DNA from: Chthoniobacterales bacterium | Lineage (GTDB): Bacteria > Verrucomicrobiota > Verrucomicrobiia > Chthoniobacterales > DYNR01 | Assembly: GCA_026418675.1 (NCBI GenBank) | Contig: JAOAAX010000004.1 | Location: forward strand, 6,604-59,295 | Direction of reading: 5' to 3' | DNA: 52,692 nucleotides | Shown here: positions 44,788-52,262 of the stretch, piece by piece | Layout of the letters: each line of letters starts with the position of its first letter | How positions within the stretch are numbered: position 1 is the first letter of the stretch | The notes under the pieces: generated by a model | What the model was told of the DNA's origin: nothing | Database searches by the model: none | What the model saw: the letters and a program-made list of their open reading frames with translations, nothing else | Translations under genes and position numbers: made by a program

Positions 44788-44883
44788 TTAAATCTCTGGG
44801 TCATCTGGTTCGCAGCCACTCAGTGGGATGAAAAAAGCTGCAACTATTGAGATGTAATAAAGAAAAAAAATTATTTTTTTCAT
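44788..44883 (-). CDS. Tiny lipoprotein (31 residues), or 5' end of the interrupted gene
   Basis: An ATG at 44883-44881 opens a 31-codon frame ending in TAA at 44788-44790. The peptide is a complete lipoprotein signal: MKKII, then a hydrophobic stretch and lipobox LSGC with Cys24, then EPDDPEI. Short lipoproteins of this kind exist, but the stop lies in the same frame as the coiled-coil gene downstream, three codons before its ATG. I favour one lipoprotein gene interrupted by a stop; a separate gene is the alternative. No Shine-Dalgarno sequence is evident. Confidence 0.6.
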   Translation of the reverse strand: MKKIIFFLYYISIVAAFFIPLSGCEPDDPEI

Positions 44884-45032
44884 TTGACACTTATTAATTA
44901 AATACTAATTTAATACTAAATTTGGATAGCTCATTTAAGCACTTCCTAGAGAAGTGCTTTTTTTATTGATTAAAAAGATAATGAAAAAAGTATACTATTT
45001 TGGTATTGAATACTTGTTTGGAGAAAAAAGCG
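44884..45032. other. AT-rich divergent region at the strand-bias switch (probable terminus zone)
   Basis: A 149-base region between the divergent lipoprotein and CbiX-like genes. It holds a TTGACA box (44885-44890 area), AT-rich direct repeats (AATACTAATTT and AATACTAAATTT) and a terminator-type hairpin. The plus strand turns from G-rich to C-rich around here. The exact base of the switch cannot be placed by eye; the gene-level evidence puts it between about 44.1 and 45.9 kb. Confidence 0.5.
44937..44964 (+). terminator. Terminator-type hairpin with no plus-strand gene before it
   Basis: A 9-base-pair stem (AAGCACTTC at 44937-44945 with GAAGTGCTT at 44951-44959), a 5-base loop (ctaga) and a T-run (44958-44964). 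The T-run follows only on the plus strand. The nearest upstream plus-strand gene ends at 41170. It sits 69 bases before the CbiX-like start codon, so it may be an attenuator for that gene or the end of an unannotated plus-strand RNA. Confidence 0.7.
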
Positions 45033-45923
45033 ATGCATTCTAGTTTCAATGTCTCTCTTGTTCTGGTAGGACATGGATCGACACTCAATCCTGATTCAAG
45101 TTTCCCTACGCAAGAACTTGCCCGACGTTTGCGCGCACGAAAAATCTTCGATGAAGTTTTGTGCTGTTTTTGGAAAGAAGAGCCGAGCATGCGGGAAGTG
45201 CACTACATGATTGAAACGCCTCATGTATTCGTTGTTCCAGTTTTTATAAGTGAAGGTTATTTTACTCAAACCATTATACCTCGAGAGCTAGGCTTGACTG
45301 GCCCGATAACCAAGCGATTTTGTAAAAACTATTATTACTGCAATCCTGTTGGTAGCCATTCGAGCATGACCGATGTTCTCCTCCAACGTTCAAAAAATAT
45401 CGCACCAGATTTAAATCTCTCTCAAACCTCTTTAATTATAGTAGCTCACGGAACTGCACTGAACGATAACTCTGCTAGGGCTGCTAAGCAACAAGTCAGC
45501 ACAATCTCCAAGCTTGGAATTTTTGGAGAAGTCCTTGCTGCCTACATGGAAGAACCCCCCTTAATTAGCGACTGGCACAAATTAACATCTTTTCAAAATG
45601 TTATTGTTGTCCCTTTTTTTATTTCAGATGGCTTGCATAGTTATGAAGACATCCCTGTTCTTATGGGAATAGAGTCTCAAGCTTCCCTCCCTGCAAGTAA
45701 GCGTGAAGTTTTTCGCAGAAATCCTTACTTAGTTCATAATAAAAAACTTTACTACGCAAGCGCAATAGGGACTGATCCCCTCATGTTGGATGTTATTCTT
45801 GATCTTGTTCGTGAGTTTCAGGCAAAAAACTTGCCTAATTTTATTATTCAGGGCTCACAGGAAAGCGGAAAGGACGGAAATCCTTCACCGGTTTCAACTC
45901 AATCCCCATTGAATCCTCCTTAG
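45033..45923 (+). CDS. CbiX-like cobalt/iron chelatase with two half-domains
   Basis: A 296-residue protein made of two CbiX/SirB-like halves. The first half has LVLVGHGST (His14 in the usual place) and the second IIVAHGTA. The second half also has the family segment FISDGLHSYEDIP with the expected metal-ligand His, whereas the first half has ISEGYFTQTIIP without it, so only the second half has both His residues. Likely inserts Co or Fe into a tetrapyrrole such as sirohydrochlorin; no other cobalamin or sirohaem gene is near. Start ATG 45033 has GGAG at 45020-45023 before it; TTG 45000 is rejected. Its last 80 bases overlap antisense with the next gene. Confidence 0.78.
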   Translation: MHSSFNVSLVLVGHGSTLNPDSSFPTQELARRLRARKIFDEVLCCFWKEEPSMREVHYMIETPHVFVVPVFISEGYFTQTIIPRELGLTGPITKRFCKNYYYCNPVGSHSSMTDVLLQRSKNIAPDLNLSQTSLIIVAHGTALNDNSARAAKQQVSTISKLGIFGEVLAAYMEEPPLISDWHKLTSFQNVIVVPFFISDGLHSYEDIPVLMGIESQASLPASKREVFRRNPYLVHNKKLYYASAIGTDPLMLDVILDLVREFQAKNLPNFIIQGSQESGKDGNPSPVSTQSPLNPP

Positions 45924-46320
45924 CAGACTGCAACGTGTTCTTAGCTTTGTTCCACGAAAAGTAAAGGACTCCATCCGTTTTTCCGCCATAACCGTAAAAA
46001 CCATCCTTTTGAAACTGCACAAGCTCTTCTGGAGCATTTCGCCAAATTCTTTCCATATCTAAAATGATTTGTTTCGAGTATGTTTCTGAGAGTGGGGTTG
46101 TATTTTCACGGAAGCCGATATATTTTAAAAATGGGCCTTTCTGGATTTCGACACGCACGATTCCTCGAACCCCGGGTTGGATTTCTCCCCAAAACTCCCA
46201 TTTGCCGGTCGGATGTGTCTCGTCTTGGCGATTACAACCACTTATTCCTACAATCATCCATAAAAAAAAACACAAAAATGGCCAGCAAAAAACCTTCTCC
46301 CCAACTTTTTCAATTCTCAT
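45844..46320 (-). CDS. Hypothetical lipoprotein
   Basis: A 158-residue exported protein. The signal peptide (1-28) ends in lipobox ISGC with Cys29, so it should be lipidated. The rest is beta-strand-rich without recognised motifs (GIVRVEIQKGPFLKYIGF, FYGYGGKTDGVLYFSW). The family is unknown to me. It starts 5 bases after the DUF4340 gene on the same strand, so the two are probably cotranscribed and may act together in the envelope. Its 3' end overlaps the convergent CbiX-like gene by 80 bases. Confidence 0.68.
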   Translation of the reverse strand: MRIEKVGEKVFCWPFLCFFLWMIVGISGCNRQDETHPTGKWEFWGEIQPGVRGIVRVEIQKGPFLKYIGFRENTTPLSETYSKQIILDMERIWRNAPEELVQFQKDGFYGYGGKTDGVLYFSWNKAKNTLQSAKEDSMGIELKPVKDFRPFRFPVSPE

Positions 46321-46325
46321 TGCTC

Positions 46326-47693
46326 CTATTGCCTTGAAAGACTTAAATCAATTTCTGACAGGAAGCTAACTAACCTATTCCATGCTGCGATGTTCACGAG
46401 TCTCGGCGAAGCGTCTTCATCCGACGTAACATAAATTTCAGTTTCGTTTAATTTCCAATAGCATAATTTTCTTAGTCTTGTAAGACCTGCAAACTCCTCG
46501 GGAGTGTTCTCCCTGGTAAAGGAAAAGAATTCAATTTGTAAATCACAGTTTTTTTCCCCTAATTTATCTTTCAAAGAACCTGGCACAAAAAACTTATCGG
46601 TTTGATTATCATTCAAAATTTCAAATAATTTATTAAAAAGGTCAGTATTTAGAGTGTCGTTTTTGTTTTGCTTATCAGAAATCAGTTGCCATCCTTTTTC
46701 GGTTCGTTCGAACTCCCACGAACTGGGGTTTTGTCGAATTTTGATCCGATCTACCAAATCTGGTAAAAAACCTAGTAAATCCTTAGCCCTTAATTGATCG
46801 ACCGAAACTTTTAAAAGCTCTAGTGTTTCTTCATGGACAAACCCAACTAAGTTACGGTTCTTGTTCCAAACTTTTACTAATTGAGTTTGTTGGTATTCTC
46901 CAATAGAAATACTAAGGGGCTCATCTTTTGAAAAACTCACTAAGAGCACTTCTGAAAACCACTCATCCGAATTGGTTGCGGCGGGCCCCAATTTTAATAC
47001 TCTTGCTCCCAAGAACCTTTCTAAAAGTTCGTTAACCTGTTCTCGATCTGCTCGTGCTCGCAGAGGACGTAAAAAATCCCAATCAGAGCCTCGCCGTTGC
47101 AGACGAATATCCTCATCTTTTCTAACTATTCTTATTTCATCTACGATCTCTGGTGTGATTCTAGCGAGACGTTGATCCCGGTAAGCTTCAAGAGGCAAAT
47201 GTGCCAGTTGCAAGACTTCGTCACCTACTAGCAAAATATCTTTTCTTCCCATTACTTGAACAAAAACTCGCCCCTGCCCAATACCTTGCTTCCCAAACAT
47301 TATAAACCAATTTTTCTTAACTCCCCAAACCCGAATGATAACACTTGCTTTGTCTAACCCGTATTCACCGACTTTTCCCTCCACGTCTTTTCCGACTAAT
47401 CTATCAAATATCCGAATTGTTTGTAGTGCTGAAATAAGACGTTCTACTAATTCTTCATTTGCGGCATCGCTAATTGGCTCAATAAGCCACCACCATCCAT
47501 CCCTGCGACTCAACTTAATAATTTCTCCGCGTCGCTCTAATTCGATTGCTTGCACATCCTCCGGCTCCAAAAAATCGATGAATTCTGAGCGAGCTTTTTC
47601 TCCGAAATAAATGCCTTCTTTATCCAAATAAACTGCAAGCAAGCAAAGTATAATCAAAACAACGAATAAAAAAATCGTTAAACGGACACTCAC
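46326..47693 (-). CDS. DUF4340 domain membrane-anchored protein
   Basis: A 455-residue protein with one N-terminal membrane helix (residues 5-22) and a long periplasmic region. DUF4340-like features are an early WWWLIEPISDAANEELVERLISAL, with VGEYGLDKASVIIRVW, and repeats of the same type later (WDFLRPLRARADREQVNELLERF and WQLISDKQNKNDTLN). DUF4340 proteins often accompany GldG-type ABC transporter genes in gliding or surface organelles, but here no transporter is next to it. The start is a GTG at 47693 preceded by ggcgaa. Followed 5 bases later by the lipoprotein gene. Confidence 0.82.
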   Translation of the reverse strand: MSVRLTIFLFVVLIILCLLAVYLDKEGIYFGEKARSEFIDFLEPEDVQAIELERRGEIIKLSRRDGWWWLIEPISDAANEELVERLISALQTIRIFDRLVGKDVEGKVGEYGLDKASVIIRVWGVKKNWFIMFGKQGIGQGRVFVQVMGRKDILLVGDEVLQLAHLPLEAYRDQRLARITPEIVDEIRIVRKDEDIRLQRRGSDWDFLRPLRARADREQVNELLERFLGARVLKLGPAATNSDEWFSEVLLVSFSKDEPLSISIGEYQQTQLVKVWNKNRNLVGFVHEETLELLKVSVDQLRAKDLLGFLPDLVDRIKIRQNPSSWEFERTEKGWQLISDKQNKNDTLNTDLFNKLFEILNDNQTDKFFVPGSLKDKLGEKNCDLQIEFFSFTRENTPEEFAGLTRLRKLCYWKLNETEIYVTSDEDASPRLVNIAAWNRLVSFLSEIDLSLSRQ

Positions 47694-47838
47694 TTCGCCT
47701 ACTTTTAAGTAATCTATAACAAGTGATAACTGATATTATTTCAAAAAGATTTGCCCTGCCCAAGCTAATCCGAACTTGCCCATTCATTAAATCCTCGCTT
47801 AACTTCCTCCTCCACTTTTAGTTTTTGTATTCCTACAC

Positions 47839-48876
47839 ATGATTGTTGTTATTCGTCCCCATACCTCTCCTGATAAAATAGATGAAGTTATCCAAGAAGT
47901 TGCGGCTCTCGGTTACACTCCGGCTCCAATACACGGTGTTAACCAAAGCGTGGTTGCTGCTATTGGCGACGAGAATACTCATCCCAATCTCGAATCACTC
48001 CTTGCGCTTCCGCAAGTTGAGCGCGTGCTCCGTGTCCAGAAACGTTACCGACTTGCGAGTCGAGAAACACATCCCGATGGTTCCATTGTCGAAGCAGGTT
48101 CAATTCCCATTGGGGGGCGTGCATTTACCATCATGGCTGGACCATGTTCAGTCGAAAACGAGAAACAGCTTCTTACCACTGCTGAAGCAGTGCGAGAAGG
48201 TGGTGCGACGTTCCTTCGAGGTGGCGCTTACAAACCTCGCACATCACCTTACGAGTTTCAAGGACTTGGCCCGGAAGGACTGCGGCTTTTAGCAAAAGCT
48301 AAAGAACTTACCGGACTTCGAATCATTACGGAAGTCCTCAGCGAGCACGATGTTGAGCGGGTTGCGGAAGTTGCCGATATACTCCAAATTGGTGCCCGAA
48401 ATTCACAAAATTTCCAACTTCTGATTGCTGCTTCCAAATCGGGCCGACCCGTTCTTGTCAAACGTGGTTTTTCCCAACGTATCGAAGAGTGGCTCCTCTC
48501 TGCTGAGTATGTCCTTGCTCATGGAAACCCCAAAGTTCTTCTTTGCGAGCGTGGTATTCGCACTTTCGAAACCTACACTCGCAACACTCTCGACCTCTCC
48601 GCTGTAGCAATCGCCAAACTCGAAAGCCACCTTCCTGTCATTGTTGACCCAAGTCAAGGTTGTGGTCGTGCTGAGCTTGTCGTAACACTCTGTTGCGGTG
48701 CGGTTGCGGTTGGGGCGGATGGCTTGCTTGTCGAAGTTCACCCCCATCCTGCTGAAGCTCTCTCCGACGGTCAGCAACAGCTTGACTTCACTGGTTTTCG
48801 CAACCTCATTAAGCAAATTACTCCCTTCCTTGAAGCAGCTAACCGCTCACTCCAAACCCTACCTACCCAAAAATAA
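47839..48876 (+). CDS. 3-deoxy-7-phosphoheptulonate synthase (DAHP synthase, type I-beta)
   Basis: First enzyme of the shikimate pathway: condenses PEP and erythrose 4-phosphate. 345 residues, with an N-terminal ACT-like (ferredoxin-like) regulatory domain of about 70 residues and a TIM barrel. The layout and numbering fit the Thermotoga maritima enzyme. Metal ligand Cys103 (AGPCSVEN), Glu299 (VEVHP) and Asp310 (ALSDGQQ) are present, but the fourth ligand, His in the DPSH motif, is Gln273 here (DPSQGCGR). KPRTSPYEFQGLG, ITEVLSEHD and LVKRG are otherwise as expected. The gene symbol is left blank because aroF, aroG and other names are used. Confidence 0.92.
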   Translation: MIVVIRPHTSPDKIDEVIQEVAALGYTPAPIHGVNQSVVAAIGDENTHPNLESLLALPQVERVLRVQKRYRLASRETHPDGSIVEAGSIPIGGRAFTIMAGPCSVENEKQLLTTAEAVREGGATFLRGGAYKPRTSPYEFQGLGPEGLRLLAKAKELTGLRIITEVLSEHDVERVAEVADILQIGARNSQNFQLLIAASKSGRPVLVKRGFSQRIEEWLLSAEYVLAHGNPKVLLCERGIRTFETYTRNTLDLSAVAIAKLESHLPVIVDPSQGCGRAELVVTLCCGAVAVGADGLLVEVHPHPAEALSDGQQQLDFTGFRNLIKQITPFLEAANRSLQTLPTQK

Positions 48877-49009
48877 CACATACCAGTTAAAAAGACTAAG
48901 AAGTATAAATTTAAACCCTCAAAGGTGATAAATTTATCCTTTTAATAGATTACTAGCCTTTTCTTATTCTTTGACAGGTCAACGCCTCGGGGCTAGCATA
49001 TTTGTCAAT

Positions 49010-49690
49010 ATGAAATTCACGTATTTTGGCCACGCCTGTTTTTCAATTGAGTTTTCCGGTTACAATCTCCTCTTCGATCCTTTCATTACACCGAATCCTC
49101 TTGCTGCTTCCATAAATGTTAACCAACTAAAACCGACGGCAATTCTAATCACGCACGGGCATGCCGATCATATTGTCGATGCTGTTTCAATAGCCAAGCG
49201 CACTTCAGCCACTGTTATTTCAAATTGGGAGATAATTGATTGGCTTTCAAAGCAAGGGGTTCAGAATGGCCATCCTCTTAACCACGGCGGAGCAGCTTCA
49301 TTTTCCTTCGGCCGAGTAAAATACACAAATGCGATTCATTCCAGCAGTTTGCCTGACGGTTCTTATGGAGGAAACCCTGGAGGTTTCATTGTTACAACTC
49401 CAGAAGGCTCCTTTTACTACAGTGGCGATACGGCCCTAACGTATGACATGAAACTAGTAGGAGAAGAGTTTCAGCTCCGTTTTGCTGTGCTTCCAATTGG
49501 TGACAACTTCACAATGGGGCCGGCTGACGCTGCCAAAGCCGCTACTTTCCTAAATGTTAAAACCGTTGTCGGGGTTCATTTCGACACCTTCCCTTACATC
49601 AAAATTGACCATTCCGCTGCCAAGGAAGCTTTCAATAAAGTTGGGGTAAACCTCCTACTCCCTACAATTGGTCAAACCATTGAGCTGTGA
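49010..49690 (+). CDS. UPF0173-type metal-dependent hydrolase (YtkL-like)
   Basis: A 226-residue metallo-beta-lactamase-fold hydrolase of the UPF0173 group. Metal motif THGHADH (residues 43-49) and the distal GVHFDTFPYIK segment are present, with YYSGDTAL in between. The reaction is unknown in this group. I start at ATG 49010 (MKFTYFGHACF), the typical family start; the upstream TTG at 48971 is rejected. Its stop overlaps the GTG of rnc in a GTGA arrangement, so it is translated together with rnc, hldE-type gene and pilT. Confidence 0.88.
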   Translation: MKFTYFGHACFSIEFSGYNLLFDPFITPNPLAASINVNQLKPTAILITHGHADHIVDAVSIAKRTSATVISNWEIIDWLSKQGVQNGHPLNHGGAASFSFGRVKYTNAIHSSSLPDGSYGGNPGGFIVTTPEGSFYYSGDTALTYDMKLVGEEFQLRFAVLPIGDNFTMGPADAAKAATFLNVKTVVGVHFDTFPYIKIDHSAAKEAFNKVGVNLLLPTIGQTIEL

Positions 49691-50532
49691 CTCATCCGTC
49701 ACCACAGCAAAAATCTAAAACCACGTCCTTACAAAACTCATCCCTTCCCGAAGGCTACGCTCTCCCGCCTAGCCTAATGAACCCCTTGGAGGCTCGTATT
49801 GGCTACAAATTCCGGAATTCCCTCCTTCTGGCTGAAGCTATGACCCACCCGAGCCTTTCTCTTGAACGCCGCGATTACCCCTTTGACAACCAACGCCTCG
49901 AATTCCTTGGAGATTCTGTTATTCAGCTTGTCATTACGGAGCATCTCTTCCGCCTCTTCCCTGATCTGAACGAAGGCCAAATGACGAAAATGCGCACTGC
50001 AATCGTCTCACGCCATGCTCTACGTTGCCTTGCTGAGCGCCTCGATCTTGGCCGATATCTCATGATGGGCCGTGGCGAGGAGCTCAACGGCGGCCGCACT
50101 CGCGAATCTAATCTTGCTAACGCTTTTGAAGCTCTTATCGGGGCTATTTACCTTGATGGTGGTTTTGAAACTGCTCGACGCTTTGTTCTAACCGAAGCCG
50201 AAGACTTACTTGTCAAAATCCACGAAGCTCCTCAATCCATCAATCCGAAAGGCCAACTCCAAGAATGTCTCCAGGCTTATCAATCTGGAGCACCTTCCTA
50301 TGAAATGCTTGGAGAAAGTGGCCCTGAGCATTCCAAACAATTTCTATGCCGTGTTCTCTGGCGTGGTATAGAACTTGCTCGCGGTATTGGACAAAGCAAA
50401 AAAGAAGCCGAAGTTGCTGCTGCACGCACGGCTCTTAGTCTTCGTCCTTGGGAATCCCCTTGGTTTCAGCTCCAACTCCAGTTACAACCTCCCTCCAATC
50501 AGCCCAAGAAAATCCCCCAACAACGCAAATAA
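49687..50532 (+). CDS. rnc: Ribonuclease III
   Basis: Cuts double-stranded RNA in rRNA and mRNA processing. 281 residues: catalytic domain about 32-170 and double-stranded-RNA-binding domain about 178-250 (NPKGQLQECLQ, SKKEAEVAAARTAL). The signature NQRLEFLGDSVI has Glu72 and Asp76. The second acidic pair reads NLANAFEALIGAI: Glu148 is present, but the usual Asp three positions before it is Asn145. The start is a GTG overlapping the previous stop (GTGA). The end is a proline/glutamine-rich extension. Rnc is unusually placed, between an UPF0173 gene and an LPS-heptose-type transferase. Confidence 0.92.
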   Translation: MTHPSPQQKSKTTSLQNSSLPEGYALPPSLMNPLEARIGYKFRNSLLLAEAMTHPSLSLERRDYPFDNQRLEFLGDSVIQLVITEHLFRLFPDLNEGQMTKMRTAIVSRHALRCLAERLDLGRYLMMGRGEELNGGRTRESNLANAFEALIGAIYLDGGFETARRFVLTEAEDLLVKIHEAPQSINPKGQLQECLQAYQSGAPSYEMLGESGPEHSKQFLCRVLWRGIELARGIGQSKKEAEVAAARTALSLRPWESPWFQLQLQLQPPSNQPKKIPQQRK

Positions 50533-51017
50533 TGTCATCATTTGCCCCACTGATTCCAGTTGAGGAACTTCCATCATGGCGAGCCAATTTCCCAAACTCC
50601 TCACGTCTCGTTCTCACCAATGGCTGCTTTGACATCCTCCATTCTGGCCATGTTCTCTACCTCGAGCAAGCTCGCGCCCTTGGTGATTTCCTCCTTGTAG
50701 CGCTCAATTCCGACGAAAGTGTTCGAGCGCTTAAAGGTCCGTCGCGCCCCATAAATCCCCAACTCGACCGCTACACTGTCCTCTCACGTCTTCGTTCCGT
50801 TGATGCGGTCACAATCTTTCCTACCCTTCGTGTCACCCAAGTCATTTTTAGTTCACGTCCCCACATTTATGCCAAAGGCGGGGATTATTCTCCATCTTCC
50901 CTCGACCCTGAAGAATCCGCAGCACTTCGCCAAATCAACGCTTCCATTCACATCCTTCCTCTTGTCCAAGGAAAATCCACCTCCAACACCCTCCGGCAGA
51001 TCCTTTCCTCTCAATGA
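50532..51017 (+). CDS. Nucleotidyltransferase of the HldE/RfaE C-terminal type
   Basis: A 161-residue cytidylyltransferase-fold enzyme. The signature LTNGCFDILHSGHVLYLEQAR and RPINPQLDRYTVLSRLRSVDAV match the second domain of HldE, which adenylylates D-glycero-beta-D-manno-heptose 1-phosphate in ADP-heptose synthesis. KGGDYSP and LVQGKSTSNTL are also family features. The kinase domain (HldE domain I) is absent, so a separate gene would be needed. Start ATG 50532 overlaps the rnc stop by one base (TAATG); an upstream ATG at 50448 would run through the rnc 3' end and is rejected. ADP-glycero-manno-heptose synthesis fits a Gram-negative envelope. Confidence 0.87.
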   Translation: MSSFAPLIPVEELPSWRANFPNSSRLVLTNGCFDILHSGHVLYLEQARALGDFLLVALNSDESVRALKGPSRPINPQLDRYTVLSRLRSVDAVTIFPTLRVTQVIFSSRPHIYAKGGDYSPSSLDPEESAALRQINASIHILPLVQGKSTSNTLRQILSSQ

Positions 51018-52153
51018 CCGCCCAGCTTACTGAATTCCAGTCACCCCCTCAACTCCACCTAGCCCCCGATGGCACACCGCTTTCTACCCTTCCCCACGTT
51101 GACTTCTATCTCTCAGTAGGCAAGCAGGCTGGGGCATCCGACATCCACCTCAGTGTCAATTCCCAACCGATGTGGCGCCGCCATGGCATACTTGAGCCAA
51201 TTTGGCTCCAGGCTCCTGTCCTTACAGCTGCAGATACTGAAATGCTTGCAATGAGCTTCCTGAACGACCAGCAAAAATCACAGCTCGCTCAACGTGGCGA
51301 CATTGACTTCGCCTATGCCAATCCCGAAGGTCGCTATCGCACGAGTGTCGTCCGCCAACGCCTCGGCTACGAGCTCGTCTTCCGCATCATCAACTCCACA
51401 ATCCGTTCCATGGACGAACTTGGCCTTCCTCCTTCCTTAAAACTTTTGACTCAGTTCCACAATGGCCTTGTTCTCGTTACTGGTCCTGTTGGTTGCGGCA
51501 AATCAACCACTCTAGCTGCGATGATAGATGAAATCAACCGCACCCGCCACGACCATATCATCACTCTCGAAGACCCTATCGAATACGTCATTCCCTCGCG
51601 CAATTGCCACGTCACCCAGCGCGAAGTCCACACCCACACCCGTTCCTTTGCTGCGGCCCTTCGTGGCGCTCTCCGCGAGGACCCCGATGTTATCATGGTG
51701 GGTGAAATGCGAGACCTCGAAACCATCTCCCTGGCTATTACAGCTGCGGAAACCGGCCATCTCGTTCTCGGCACCCTCCACACTTCCAATGCTGCCCGCA
51801 CGCTTGACCGCATCCTCGACGTCTTCCCATCTGACCAACGTGACCAAATCCGCATCATGGTCAGTGAATCCCTCCGTGGCATCATCTCCCAACAACTCGT
51901 CCCTCGTGCCGATGGCACGGGCCGCGTCCTGGCTCTCGAAATTCTTGTCAATACACCAGCCGTTGCCAACCTCATCCGCGAAGGCAAAACCTTCATGCTC
52001 CCGGGGGTCATTCAGACTGGAAAAAAACTTGGCATGCGGCTCATGGACGATTCCCTTGCTGAGCTTTGCCTTGCTGGTTTCATCACTCAAGAGGAAGCTC
52101 TTTACCGTGCCGAATCCAAGCAACAAATGCGCCAACTCCTCGGAATTAGGTAA
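51014..52153 (+). CDS. pilT: Twitching-motility retraction ATPase (PilT family), first copy
   Basis: Hexameric ATPase that depolymerises type IV pili. 379 residues. PAS-like N-domain, then Walker A GPVGCGKST (157-165), Asp box ITLEDPIEY (183-191), Walker B DVIMVGEMRD (225-234) and His box HLVLGTLHT (249-257), complete. The C-terminus is QQLLGIR-like. It overlaps the preceding gene by 4 bases (ATGA). The N-terminal 25 residues (MTAQLTEFQSPPQLHLAPDG) are longer than in typical PilT. A second PilT gene starts 109 bases on. PilT and PilU pairs occur in many pilus systems; which is which cannot be told here. Confidence 0.93.
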   Translation: MTAQLTEFQSPPQLHLAPDGTPLSTLPHVDFYLSVGKQAGASDIHLSVNSQPMWRRHGILEPIWLQAPVLTAADTEMLAMSFLNDQQKSQLAQRGDIDFAYANPEGRYRTSVVRQRLGYELVFRIINSTIRSMDELGLPPSLKLLTQFHNGLVLVTGPVGCGKSTTLAAMIDEINRTRHDHIITLEDPIEYVIPSRNCHVTQREVHTHTRSFAAALRGALREDPDVIMVGEMRDLETISLAITAAETGHLVLGTLHTSNAARTLDRILDVFPSDQRDQIRIMVSESLRGIISQQLVPRADGTGRVLALEILVNTPAVANLIREGKTFMLPGVIQTGKKLGMRLMDDSLAELCLAGFITQEEALYRAESKQQMRQLLGIR

Positions 52154-52262
52154 ACCCCACCTGCTCCCCTGTAAAAAACCTTTCTCCCCCCTCCAACTCA
52201 AACAACAAACTCCTAGAAAAACCTAACTTTTCAATACCACACCCTCTCAAAAAAACAACTCC

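Noticed and set aside
44941-44968. Possible dif recombination site
   Set aside because: Ten bases (ACTTCCTAGA) match the left arm of the Bacillus dif as I recall it, but the expected right arm is absent and the bases form the loop and left arm of a terminator-type hairpin.
48927-48938. Operator or terminator downstream of the DAHP synthase
   Set aside because: The palindrome GATAAATTTATC is perfect but AT-only and expected by chance in this AT-rich gap.
50448-50531. Upstream start of the heptose-type transferase
   Set aside because: The 28 extra codons lie in the rnc 3' end and are out of line with the family; TAATG at 50530-50534 fits better.
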